Of a stretch of DNA of 64,000 bases, positions 50,359-62,860 are shown piece after piece. A model generated the notes under the pieces. The model worked only from the letters and a program-made list of their open reading frames with translations, searched no databases and was not told the origin of the DNA. Source of the stretch: Argentina anserina (taxonomy: Eukaryota > Streptophyta > Magnoliopsida > Rosales > Rosaceae); assembly GCF_933775445.1 (NCBI RefSeq), contig NC_065878.1, positions 18,364,395 to 18,428,394 on the forward strand, in the 5' to 3' direction. Numbering within the stretch: the stretch's first letter is position 1; each line of letters opens with the position of its first letter. Both the position numbers and the translations under genes were made by a program.

Positions 50359-51394
50359 GAGGCTGTATTCAACTAGGATTTTATAGGATTTTCTTGTATT
50401 TGAAGAATTTTTTGAAATCTTGTGGTATTCAATTAAGATTTTAAACAATCCATTGAAATCTCAAAGTATTCAATTAAGATTTCAAAAACTCCTATGAATT
50501 CTGATGGTATTCAAAAATCGATTGATTTTGAATGATTTCATTTATTAGTTGATTTTGTTGGATTTTGAAGTATTTTTACACTATATCATGCTTGTTAGAA
50601 ATCAAGCATCTAGACATGAGATTTTGATGTATTCTCTCTCTCTCTCTCTCTCAATAAGATCGAAAATTTTTATGTTCTTATTTTAATCATGTGTTTTATT
50701 TTAATTGCTCAAATCAATTTTATGGGTTTTTCTTGTGATTTGGTATAATTGTTGTAGGCAAAAAAGAAATGATGGTTATTTTTATAATTGTACTAATAGT
50801 TGTAATAAAGAATGTCGTTCCGATGAATTTTCTCCTGAAATAGAAAATGATGAAGAACTTGGTATGGAAGACGAGAATCTTGAACTACTTTCTCAAAGTC
50901 AACTACAACAAAGAGCATAGGCTAATGCTTGGAAACTATTGTTGAAGCTATGTGGGAAAATAGACCACGGAATGGTGATAATGAAAGTCAAGAAGATAAC
51001 AATGATATTGAAGGCAATGCGAATGAAAATAATGAGGACAATGCGAATAAGAGGGATCATGAAGATTATGATGACAATGAGGTCGGAATGGATGAATATA
51101 TTTAATTGTTTTTATATTTTTATTACTTTGTAAAATACATTATTATTTTGTAATTTGTTAAAAAAGATAACCAACTTATTAATTCTCCATGTTCTATATT
51201 TTATTATTTAATAATAATATAAAAATCATACATGCATTTGTGAAATCCAAGCAAATCAAGATAAATCTGGTCAATACAATACAATGAAATCTGACTAAAT
51301 CTATGTGGAGTTGAAATAATCAATGGATTTTCAGAATCCGTTGATTATAATAAATCAATCAAAATCATTTGAAATCAGAGTTGAATACACCCTC
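50359..51394 (+). mobile_element. PIF/Harbinger-type element, internally deleted
   Basis: Termini are GAGGCTGTATTCAACT (left) and AGTTGAATACACCCTC (right), an inverted repeat of about 16 bases with one mismatch. Both sides are flanked by TTAAG (50354-50358, 51395-51399), which includes the TTA/TAA target expected for PIF/Harbinger. Inverted similarity continues inward with TTTGAAATC / GATTTCAAA-like blocks. The centre keeps only the C-terminal tail of a transposase. Confidence 0.65.
50740..51105 (+). pseudogene. PIF/Harbinger transposase C-terminal remnant
   Basis: Across two frames the text reads ELLSQSQLQQRA, a stop, then NAWK, then in the next frame IVEAMWENRPRNG followed by an Asn/Glu/Asp-rich acidic tail ending DEYI and a stop near 51105. 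A W..xIxxxMWxx block at the extreme C terminus is typical of plant PIF-type transposases. The DDE domain itself is missing. Confidence 0.5.
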
Positions 51395-51554
51395 TTAAGT
51401 TCTTTGAACTTTATCCTTCTCAAAAAAAAAAAAGTTTGAACTTTATAATTAGAGAGGCTCTTCTTCATCTTCTGGAAAGTCCAAACTGTGAATAAGGTGC
51501 AAAGTTGACCATAATATAACACGCCAAATCTTAGCTCCCTCCTATATATACTAG

Positions 51555-51600
51555 CCTTCCTGCCCGTGCGATGCACGTGCGGAAGGGCCGCGCTCACGCG
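51555..51600 (-). other. Helitron 3'-terminal hairpin
   Basis: The plus strand reads CTAG (51551-51554), CCTTCCTG, then a palindrome CCCGTGC-GAT-GCACGTG, about 8 pairs with one mismatch. It is placed about 10 bases from the CTAG end, as in known Helitron terminators. A diverged copy lies at 51985-52030. Confidence 0.75.
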
Positions 51601-52541
51601 TGTGCATATATTTTTTTCTACATTTACTGAGGAGCAATATTACATTGCAATTATTAAGAAAATCTCGCCGATTATAGAACAATTTTAAGTTTAAAATTAA
51701 AGTATATTTGGTCGAAATCTCTATATTTGACAACTTTTACTCCATAATCTCCGTTTTTTAGTTTTTAAACCTAACATTTTAATACATACCAAATCCCTTT
51801 AAAAAAAAACCAAAATCCAGTGTTTTTACATGTTGGATAAAATCAGTAGGACATTGCTAGTAGTGTCGATAATTAACGGCATTGCTCTTGATTTTTTGAT
51901 ATGCGATAGTATCACAACTCTCATTGCCTTTGATTCCTTAAGGTATTTAATCCAAAGATTACAACTAAGTACTTAATTTTCAAACACGTGCAATGCATTC
52001 GTGTGAGGTCGCACTCGCGTGTGCGAATTAGTATTCTTCTGGCTCTTTTAAACAATATTTAGATTCATACTTAATAAAGATTATGTGTTTGTGAATGCGC
52101 CTTAGAAAGTCAATTTGTCGGAATTACATTGTACATAGTATCTATCATTTTTTATACGCTTAATGAATGTTTTATTGCAAGTATCCATGGTTTGTTTTTA
52201 AAATATTCTAAAGTTTAGAAAATCTCCTTGATCTCGCGAGAATTTTGATTATAAAAAGACTTGGTTAGAAATCTATACTCTTGCAAATCAAGCATTACAG
52301 TTTCTTAATTTATCCTCCATACTATCACTAAACAATTAAAATACCTAGACAAACAACAAACCAAACCTATTAACTTACGTATTTTAATGCGTTAAGTCAC
52401 CCAAATCAAAGCGTCGGGTACGGTGTTGCACAGCTTATCCATGAGAACCTGCAAAATATAAGTTGCTTAGGTTTGGAGCTTTATTAGCTGAACATGGTTA
52501 CCAAAATAATAAAGACATTAAATTTACCTTGTGAGATCACA
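51601..52541 (-). other. Helitron 3' non-coding region with second terminator-like copy
   Basis: This is the untranslated stretch between the Rep-helicase stop and the 3' hairpin. At 51985-52030 GTGCAATGCATTCGTGTGAGG and CGCACTCGCGTGTGCG repeat the order of the terminal hairpin and its inner neighbour (GTGCGATGCACGTGCGG, CGCGCTCACGCGTGTGC). Confidence 0.6.
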
Positions 52542-55500
52542 TTATCCAGAAGGAAGCAATATCTCTTTATACACCACATTTGCAGTGAAAACCCCTTCCT
52601 CGCCTTCTAATGAGCCTTTTCTAACCAAAATTTTGGTTGTAGCCTTTGATACTCCTCTTGATAAAGCCACGTATAACTGTCCATGACTGAATACATGGTC
52701 TGGAAGATAAATACCCACATTCGGTATTGTTTGGCCTTGTGATTTGTTAATGGTGAGGGCGAAACTCAACTTTACAGGAAATTGTTTCCTTATCAACACA
52801 AAAGGGAGTCCAGAATCTTCTCTACTCTTTAGAGCAATTCTCGGTAAGAAAACTCTTGTACCCGCAAATTGACCAGCGATAATTTCTACATCGATGAGGT
52901 TATTATATAATCCACGGCAAGTTAATCTCGTACCATTGCACAACCCCATGTTTGGGTCAATATTTCTTAAAAGCATAAGTGGAGCACCTTTTTTAATAGT
53001 CAATTGATGCGGTGGCATACCAGAAGGTGAAATTGAATTTAAGAATTCCTGTTGGTACAGATTTCTTGTGTCATCCTCCACCGAGTCAAAAGAGTATAAG
53101 GTGCGTTGTGGTCCTGAAACCCGTTGTATGATCATTTCGTTGAGTACATCCACATCATCATTCTTTGGAGTTATTATTGCCCTTTCAACCATATAAGAAG
53201 GGTCATTTACATGGCTATCCAAATCAGGAAATACTTCATTAATCAATTGGTTGATTGACTCTTCACCCTCCCATGGTATGACCATTGGTGCAGGCAATTG
53301 TATCATGTCTTCAAGCATAGTTTGTGTTTCTCCATTGCCCACTTGAAGTAAAAAATCTGAGAACTCAGGATCATTGATGGATCTCATATTATGTCTCAGA
53401 CGAAGAATCTTAACATCCTTCCAAAATGAAGCTTTAACTAAACTTGCTTCCACCAGCTGACACCTAGTACCCTTAGGGACTACAGGAAGAACTTGTCGAA
53501 AATCTCCACCAAAAATCATAACCTTTCCTCCAAATGACAAATCTGAGTCTGTAATGTCCTTAAAAGTCTTGTCTAGAGCTTCAAATGCAAACTGGTTCAA
53601 CATTGGTGCTTCATCCAAAATAACTGCCGATGATCTTCTTATCAACTTTGCTAAATCAGACTGTTTACTAATGTTGCATCTAGAATCAGCATAAAGTTTT
53701 AGAGGGATATTAAACCGAGAGTGTGCCGTCCTCCCACCAGGTAGTATCGTTGCCGCAATTCCTGAAGTTGCAGTTGCCAACACAATATGATGATTACTTC
53801 TCAAGTTTGCTAACAATGCACGATATAAGTATGTTTTTCCAGTTCCTCCTGGACCATCGACAAAAAATATTGCATTTTCACAACCCTCGATAACAGTTTT
53901 TATCGAGTTAAATGCAAGAGCTTGATCCTCATTTAATTGATGAACCGCATCATGATCTTCTTGTGGTATAATAACTGACATCTCATCTTCTATCATCCCT
54001 GGCAGTGCTAACTCTTCCTCCCCATCTTCCGTCACTTCTGGCAAATCATAGTTAGAAACAGACTTACTATACTGCACCAACAATCTGTTCAAGTCTTTTA
54101 AGAGTTTATTTGTCATGGGTGCATTCCATGTGGTGCTTGAAGAAGGATAGTCTTCTATCATGAAGGGATAAAATTCATGCCACAAACTTCGTATCCCATG
54201 CGGGTCGCAAAATACTAAGATGGTGACAAACAACCTTCTTAAAGATGAAGGCATACGTATGTTAGAGGCCTCACGTAGACATTGTCTAATACTATCATCA
54301 TCTTCCAACAAACCCCGTCGTTCAGCTGCCTTCTTAAACGTTGGTTGCAAGATGCCATCGACTGTCCTCAAATCCTCAAATGATATTGATCCTCTAACAT
54401 GATTAAGAAGCACACGCAAGTAGAACTTCTCTCCCTCTGTAGGCGACACTGTATATATTCTTCCAATTACTTTTTGGTTTGTCCCCCTTGCTTCCCATGC
54501 CTTGTTTCCTCCATCCCACGTGAACCGTTCTGGAAACTCTCGGTATAAGTACTGACGCGCTGCTTCATAGTATAGATTTTTTGTAAAGAATTCGGTAAGC
54601 ATTGTCATTGAGTTTCTGGCATTTTCCAGAATGTCTGTTATTGTCTCATTGGGATCAAAGACAACACTATGTCCATCTGGAAGATGAATTTGCAGTCTTT
54701 GCACCGATGGATATATTCGATTCATCAAAAACTTGAATATCCTCCATAAAGCTTCTGGTGCACAAACCCATCTTGCATCAACAAAATTTCTTATTTCATC
54801 TTGACTGTCCTCTGGTCGGACTTGGAATGTCACTCTGTCTGGTCCCTTATAGACATATTTGTACAAATACTTGACACTCTTAATACTACAACAAACTTCA
54901 ACATTGATATGGCAATCATATTTTTTTAGTAGCCAAGGGTTGTATGGAATAACCCACCTGTTATCCACTGTTGGATTCTCATTAAGATCATACCGCATGT
55001 GAAGTTGATTGTCTCGCCTACGATACACAGGGTAAGAATCATTGCCTTGAACGGTGCAGTCTGAAAAAGGCTTCGGATAACCCCGTTTGCAAGTCCCATG
55101 CTTCATACAGGGGGACCTGCGATTTAGTGGTCCACATGGACCATGTATCATGTGTCCCAACACTGCAGTATACAACTCTGGCTCATCGTCTTGATTTGGT
55201 ACTTCAGCACGGACAACACGGTCATAATCATCAGGGTTGTTCAACTTATCATCTTCACTTAGCATAAGAAGCATATGAACATGTGGGAGACCACGTTTCT
55301 GGAATTCGATGACATATACATATGCAACCACCGTACCCAAGACTGCTCTCTTGATTACATCATTCTTTAACTCTTCAAATTTGGCACGAAATACTCGTGT
55401 GGTCAAATCTGGACGATCTTGTGATATTTGACCCGGTAATAACTCAGCTCTTATTTCTTCCCAATTTGGATTGCATGTCATTGTGAGAAATATGTCTGGT

Positions 55501-58500
55501 TTACCATATTTTTGAACCAAAGCCATTGCATCTTGATATCTCTGGTTCATATCACGTGGGCTTCCAATAAACGATGATGGCAAGACGGTCGTACGACCAA
55601 TGTTACCTATTGAGAAGACATTTTGCATGAAGATTTTCAGTGCTTGATATACTAAACCATCCATTACATGTTACTACTACTACTACATGGTAAGAAATTC
55701 ACCTGCATTATTTTCTCCAGCGTTCAGCGAGTCTTGTAGTCCATTATACAACTCTCGTCGTAATTTAGTCTGATTGGAACGGATCCATCTTAATTTATGA
55801 GTTTCAATCTTGATATAATTGTCAACAACGTATTGTTGTAACAGACGACCACCTCGCAGTAAAATTGATTCATCATGTTGACGTATCTGAAATGAAAAAC
55901 TCTACTTAACACTAATATACATATATAATTTGAATTGATATTGAAAATACCAAAAAAAAATTTTTTTTTTACCTGTAAAATGTAGGCGTAAAAGTCACGA
56001 CATGTCAGTTTCCGGCCATTATTATTTCGACTATTCACGTCCCATCCGTATGTACCATATGGAAGTAGTAATGGATATTGTAAGGGATCATAGTAACCAG
56101 CACAATCTGAGATATTTAGTAGTTGACCTTGTCTTGTTTTCACCATGATATTGCGACCCCTAAGAGTTTCATTTTCATCCTCTCCCACAATTATTGCAGC
56201 AACTTGGGAAGCCGAAGGCAATGTATACTGGCGTTGGTTTGCAGCTTGCTCTCTGATAATAAGTCTGCAATTTTGCAAATCTTGACGTTCAGCCAAGTGA
56301 TGAAATGTTTGCACAAATGGATTATGGGCGTGCAACATTTGTTGTATCCTCTCAACCACATCTCTATGCAATGCTTCATTTTCTAGCATACGATTGTCCA
56401 CTTCGTGGTCTGTGTCGTATATGTACAATTGTAGAAATCTCGGTCGATTATCCCCATCTGGTATAAGACTTCCTATCTTATGATAAACAGATCCTTGAGC
56501 ACGAAATGTGAAAGTCCCACCACCTGTCGCTAGATTTTGATCGACGTGTACACCCATGGACGTGAATGCAAATACATGGTTATAGGCCCTCACATTTTGC
56601 CTAAAATGTGACCCTTGTGGAGTATTAGCAGAGAATAGCTCGATCATTTCTAGAGGAGATTGTATCGGAGGAAGGATAGTACGACCATTTTTGCAACACA
56701 TGTCTTTACTTTCGTGATGGAATAGGCGAGCATAACAATGTGGACATGTCGTTGGTTCTGGCAAGTGCAGTTTTGTAACTCCAATGCTCTCATGAAAATT
56801 TCGGGCACAATTATGAGGTCCCCGACGTCTAGCTCCAAGACGTACACGGGGAAAACCATGGTCTTGAGGGATTTGGTTATCAGAGGTTCCTGTTATAATG
56901 AACATGCAATTAAGTGTACTAACAATTGAAAAGAAAAAAAGATTGATGAATATATGAATGTTATAAAATTAATACCTCCATGTAGTAGTACTCCAGCATT
57001 ATTTCTAGAGTTTTCGTTAAGTCCATGATTAAGTACTTGCGACCTATTCGAACGTGCCAATTGACGTATATGGCTTAAGCGCATCCTACTTGAATCTTGA
57101 ATGTTATCTTCATGATTTGAAGTTTGCCCATTAGCCACTACATGAGGTTGGACTGTATGGCGGAGATCTTGTGCAAGATAAGCATCTTGTTGATTACAAA
57201 TTATTTGACTTGTAAAATACTGCACGCTAGGAATCTCTCTTTCAAAAGATGCTCTAATTGGATGGTTGGACTGGTTGTTTTCACCAATACCTAAGTTTTA
57301 CACGTACAATAGATATGTTGATCAATAAAATATTTAAGGATAATACAAAAGTATTTTAAAGATCCCAAAAGATTTCATATATTAGAGCAAGACATACAAA
57401 ATATTAAAGACTCTGATAATTTTTTAAAATTTTCTCCTAGTTGTAATACCTTCATTCACAACAATGGCATTGCTATTGTTCGTAGAGTTTTCAAAAATCA
57501 CATGATTTGGTATTTGCGACATATCTGACCGTGCCAGTTGGCGTATATGCCTTAAGCGCATTCTAATTGGCTCTCGGGTGTTATCCTCATTATTTGAAGT
57601 TTGCCCCATAATATTTGTATCATGTTGTTGGACTTGTTGACCATGATAATGAGCTCGTCGTCTTGCTAGATATTCATCTCGTTGTGTTCGATTCATTGAG
57701 GCTCTACTAATTCTTTGACTTGCTCGTTGACTTATTCGACGCCGCTGTCTCTGAATCTCTCTTCTTGAAAGTGTTGTGCTTTGATGGTTAGACTGATTTC
57801 CCTGTTCTTGACCTATGATTTGCAGGTATAGTAGATGTATTGGTGAATAAAGTAAAACATAAAGTATCAAACAAAACGACAACACTTTTCAGTTGTGTAA
57901 ATATAATTTAGATTAAACTCTGACATGATTTTGATTTTCATGTGTCTTGGTATGCGTACACAGTTGGAACCCATTGTCAACATAGCAAACTTATTTCTTA
58001 AACTTATGTAGGTTATGGTATACAACATCAGAACTATGGTGCTTTCAATAAACTCTGGTGCTTTCAGGTATATGTATGACACATGTATATGCAAAAGCTT
58101 TTACATGTAGGCCATCAACATAAGTGAAAAATATACATGTTCAAAATTGGCCATACAAAACTGTTGTAATTGTTTCTCTTGTAGTAAGTTACCGGCAATT
58201 GTTTCCATTTGGTTTGTCCTGGTTGTGTCCTCCGCACATATATTTCGCGACTGCCTCCGCATGTGGTAATTAGCACGTCTTTGAGCTAAAAGTTCCACCC
58301 GTTGTGAAGAGCTCAATGCTTGTCGCCTCTCTCTTTGATAATTAGTTCTCCGCTGTCTTTGTACATCTAGAGCACGAACGCGGGTGTGTTCCTGTGAATG
58401 AAATTTTATTTAAAAATATATATATTTAGGAAGGTTATGAACTTCTCAAATGTCTTAGACGTAACAAATGAGAATTGACCTGATTTTCATTCAGTATGTG

Positions 58501-58766
58501 AGGTTGTTGTAATGTAGCTTGTGAAGAACTCGTTGATCGTCTCCTCTCTCCTTGGAATATATTTGTACTTCGATTCCCTACATTGGTTGCTTGAACATGG
58601 GATGATCCCTATACATTCAATTATAGTACTTACGTATTACGTATGAAACATCGATCATTGTATATTTTTTAAAACTCATAAACATTGTTTCATTGTATGT
58701 AGTGAAGGATAAAATACATGATGCTACCTGGTATGGCAGAGGATGTGATGAAGAAACCATATCCAT
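52542..58766 (-). CDS. Helitron Rep-helicase (RepHel) transposase, eight exons
   Basis: Minus-strand exons 58728-58766, 58480-58608, 58193-58391, 57450-57812, 56976-57290, 55973-56889, 55703-55886 and 52542-55606 total 5211 nt, or 1736 residues with no internal stop. Every junction is GT-AG and in phase. The protein drives rolling-circle transposition: the Rep part nicks and joins DNA, the helicase unwinds it. In order: Arg/Gln-rich N terminus with repeated modules (to about 348), Cys-rich block CPHC...CC (about 397-414), Helitron-like N domain, HUH motif LPHVHML (His824, His826), catalytic tyrosine pair in YLYKY (962, 966), then PIF1-type helicase with GPGGTGKT (1300-1307), LDEAPM, GGDFRQVLP and LTINKSQGQT. 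All key residues are present. The start at 58766 is the first Met that fits; an additional upstream exon near 60900-60981 cannot be excluded. Confidence 0.9.
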
Positions 58767-61700
58767 AAAATCTGAAAATCCACTTTACCCATCAAACGTA
58801 ATTCCAAAACTTTTAAAAGAAGCCATGTAGTTACTAAGAGATCGAGTTGCGAAAGAACAATATTAGCGATAAAAAAAAAGATAGGTGCATGACAAACCAC
58901 AACTGAAGAAAAAGAAATCTATAGAGATTTAGTGTTTGTAATAGAACTCACCCATTCCTTAAAGTTTCATCTAGTCTTCAACGCAACTCCGATCATCAGA
59001 CATGGATTATATCCAATAACCAAGAGTAACACATAGAAAACCTTCAAAGAGAAACCATAACAATGAAACACCCAAAATCAATAGAAAATAGAATCACAAA
59101 ATGACTCAAAATCATATGTTCAGTCTCACCTTAAGTGATTGAGTGATCATTGACTGTGATGTTCTTTTTCCCAGTTTCTTTTTCCCACTGAGTGTGATGT
59201 CCTTAGCTTTTCTTCTTTCATATGAACTGCAAATTGAGACGGGTGAATTTTGATGAAAAAAATAATATGTACACCTATTGTATCCCACGTCATAGCTTGA
59301 GGTCGTGCACCAAACCGACAGTTGTTCGTCCTCTTCATATGGAGATCGTGGGACATTTGTTTCCTCTACTCTCTTTTGTTCCTTTTGAAATGTACTTGCA
59401 TGCGGAACTTAACACACAAAAAAAAGATTATTTTTTAGGTGTTTCCCCATCAGGCTATTGATTATTTATTGGCAAGTTTATCTTCAAAACTGTTGGTTTC
59501 AACAGTGAAAGTAAATTGGTAAGTCATGTCCATTCCTTAATTCATTTTAAGATGATTTAGTTGTAATTTTTTTTTCGTCAGAAAATATTTCATTTATGCT
59601 GAAAGCATGAACAGAAATCCCCAAATACAAAGGTAGAAGCTACAGAGGAAGAAACTGCAATATGCTACTATATACAAACCAATTTAACACCACAAACATC
59701 TAGGTAGTAGACACTGAAGTTATCCAAGGTCATGCTAGCAAGACTAATGAAAGATGGTATAATGAAATTTTGAAAGGTTAAAGTAACTAAGACAAACAGT
59801 ATACTGCTGTAACATGTTTTACTTTTTTTCCTATACACATAAGTTGTAAATGTCCTCCAGCAGCCAACTGTATCCATGCCAGGTTCCTTTTTGTTTTTGA
59901 AGCATATGAAGTCCAAAACGTTTTCATTAAGTCCACTTTAGCCATCCGTTTTCTTGCACTCGATCTTCAATCTACAATTGATTGTAGGAATATAAGATTG
60001 GTACTGATTAAATAACTAACTGAGATAAACTTTGAAAACGTACCAGCACATTTGACATTTTTTTTATTGCAACAGCCTTGCTCCAATTGTTGCTTAAATT
60101 CTGAACAGTCCGTTGCATGTAGAACTATAACATCAATGACCAGAGCTTCAAAATGGCAATAGGTTGATATGGAACCAAATGCAAATCAGGTTTCATTAAA
60201 AAGTGTGAATTCAACAGGCATAAGGAACCAAATGCAATTTAGGTTACATTAAAAAGTGTGAATTAGGTTTCATCAAAATTTCAGGGTTTAATAGTTTGGT
60301 TTAATAGCTTAATACCTTATCGAGGAAAGATGTATTCATACACTGCATTTTTCTCCTGGTGGTACACGTTAACATTATTATTCGGTATAACAAATCGGAA
60401 AAATAAGATAAAGATGTAATTTTCTTGATACATTAAATAAGGCACGACAATGATACCTAATTCGTTGTACTTTTCTCTTTGTTCGTCTAATGTAAGAAAT
60501 CGAATGAGACATCAACTCTTGATGTGCATTTTCATACTGATAACTGTGGGAATCACGTATAAATAATGTTAAATACCTTTTTCTTTAGTAAATTTAATGT
60601 AAGAGAGAATAATAAAACTTACTGCTCTTCTTTCTTCTTGTTCCATTCTTTCAAAATCACTTTCCTAAGATCATGACTGTTCATCTTTATTGATATTCCC
60701 ATTGGCCAAGCAGGTGCACGAATTGAGATAGATTTCTGTTTTTCATATATTGTCCTGCGCCACCCGATTGAATACAACGAAACACTTTTGTTTATGTGTC
60801 CTACAAACCAATGAAAATGAGCACCATTAAACACGTAGCTCCAAATGAAATTAAGGTTCTAAGTAGAAAATTTTAAAGTTTTGAATTCTATCTCCATACT
60901 TTTAGTGCTCTCTTTCCTCTGTGCTTGATAATGTGCATATCTTCTTGCCAAAATTTGTCTTCGTTGTAAGTATGCCATCATTAGTTGAGTGGATTACATA
61001 TCATTTTTCATTGCTTGTAAAAACTAAAACTAAAAAATGAAACAACAAAAATAAATTTCAAATTTGTAAACAGTAGGAAGCATCTTAACAAATACGCAGA
61101 TATAGAAGTTAGCTCTCACACGATAAAAATATAAATGGAAAAGGAATGAAATGAATGTAAATCATATTGTTGGTGGCATGAAAAGTAGATGAACAATTAC
61201 ATATAATCTCTTTTAAACATGAAATGGAATGATGGGATTGGATATATCAGGTTGATTCAATGCTAACAAACACACACAAATTCAGATAATCTTTTTCATA
61301 CTGATATTCTGCCCTGAGTGACTTACTGAAGGTGTAAAGCCATCAAATGAATTCATGGATTCCTTTTGAATCTGCTAATAGTTCTCTAGCAATTTTGATG
61401 TATGATGCCAAACCACATGGATAGATTGAATTGAACCGAGCCACCTGTAATGAATTTTCATTTGATTGAATATTGCATAGATAACTGTGTAACAAAATCA
61501 ATCTAAGAGAGTGATGTTATGTAGCATAAATGGAAATTCAATCTTCATATCCAATCCCAGCATCCCAAATACGTGCAGCAAACATAGAGCTTATCTTTAT
61601 CAATTTGCTAAGAACTGAAAAATAATTAGTGCTAGACATGTACCTAGAAACAGTTGAAGATCAATAATCATGTCTACTCAAATTACAATAAAGATCAAAT

Positions 61701-62352
61701 CTCACATTAAACTACGCTATAGAAGCCTAAAAATGCCAAAAGTTACAACATAAGCATCTCATTCATCAAGAAACATACCAAAGGATTTGAGAGAAGCCAA
61801 AAACAGAGTTGTTTTTTCTTTAGAAGTAAATTTATTAAGGCTTGATGACCTGCTATGGCAAAGGCCTCCCTACACATTCCCTGTGATCATCAAGATTACA
61901 TAATACAAACTACTGAAGATTTTACTTTAAAATTGAACCATACAATTTACAAACTAAGGAGTGATCAGAAACCTCCACAGTTGCTCCACCGTGCCAATTC
62001 AAACTACCCCAGAATCAAACGAAGGTTAATAGTCTGAAATTATAAAAAGAGAGGAAAAGATTTAGTGCGGAGATCAAGAAGCACTTACGAATCAAATTGA
62101 ATATGAGATAAAAGAAATTACAATTACATTAGGGATTTGAAATAGAAATCGGCAGCCAGACCCGCAGACAATTGCTTTCCCTAAGAAATTGAAAGAAAAC
62201 CCAGAATATCATACATCAAGAACCAAATCGATAGATATTAAATACTTATTTCTCGAATAGAACTCGGCAGCCTCACCTTAGTAAAAGTGATTCTGAATTT
62301 GGTTGATTCTTTGTTCGGTGCCTCCTTTTAAAGGAACCCATATCAATTCCGA
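58767..62352 (-). other. Helitron 5' leader region, possible extra exon and cargo
   Basis: About 3.6 kb upstream of the predicted RepHel start. At 60900-60981 (minus strand) a short frame reads MMAYLQRRQILARRYAHYQ and is followed by a GT donor; it matches the LARRRAHYH / LAQRRANYH modules in RepHel exons, so it is either a true upstream exon or a relic duplicate. Another minus-strand frame at 60619-60834 has no recognised domain. Poly-T starts at 59567 and 61811 look like antisense retroposon tails. I recognise no captured host gene. Confidence 0.5.
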
Positions 62353-62791
62353 TAACCTCCGACATCGTGCCATTCCTTTCGCCTCCCTCGTTCTCTGTTG
62401 ATGTGTGGCAGTTTTTCATTTATGCACCAAGCTCTCAGAGTTGAAATTAGTATCCCACAATCCCACGTCCCCATTACAATTCTCTGATCTGATATATTTT
62501 CACTTTACTGCGTATTTTACCATACTACCCCATTATGTGTTTTTGTTTGCATGTTTTTTCTTGTCTGGACATGGGTATTATAAGGAGTTTGAAAATTTGG
62601 TGAAGCTGTTGACACCAAAAGATGGCTTCCAATTATAGTAGTGGAGATGTAAAACCTCACCACTTTCCTACACACAAAAAAAACCATCCACTTCTACAAG
62701 AACTTGTATTCCTATATATAGTCTTCAATCTCTATCTTTCTCTGCACTAATTCTCTCACTCATTCACTTCTTCGGTTCTTCCTGATATATT
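62353..62791 (+). promoter_or_regulatory. Promoter region of the alpha/beta hydrolase gene
   Basis: A TATA box TATATATA at 62713-62720 sits 72 bases upstream of the start codon, followed by a CT-rich leader. The Helitron's 5' end lies about 440 bases upstream of the start, so part of the natural promoter may have been pushed away by the insertion. Confidence 0.55.
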
Positions 62792-62798
62792 ATGGTAC

Positions 62799-62860
<62 letters not shown>

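Larger units (their letters stand above)
51551..62352 (-). mobile_element. Helitron, about 10.8 kb, possibly autonomous
   Basis: On the minus strand the 3' end reads hairpin (CCGCACGTGC-ATC-GCACGGG, with one mismatch), then AGGAAGG and the terminal CTAG, followed by T: the classic Helitron 3' end inserted 5' of T. The proposed 5' end is TC at 62352, preceded by A, with TTTAAAAGGAGGCACCG just inside, a sequence type usual at plant Helitron 5' ends. There are no terminal inverted repeats or target duplication, as expected. It carries an uninterrupted Rep-helicase gene at 52542-58766. The 3' boundary is well supported; the 5' boundary could be off by tens of bases. Confidence 0.8.

Noticed and set aside
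60619..60834. Minus-strand frame with NGAHFHWFV, considered as an F-box-associated fragment captured by the Helitron
   Set aside because: The resemblance covers only a few residues and does not continue; it is not enough for a call.
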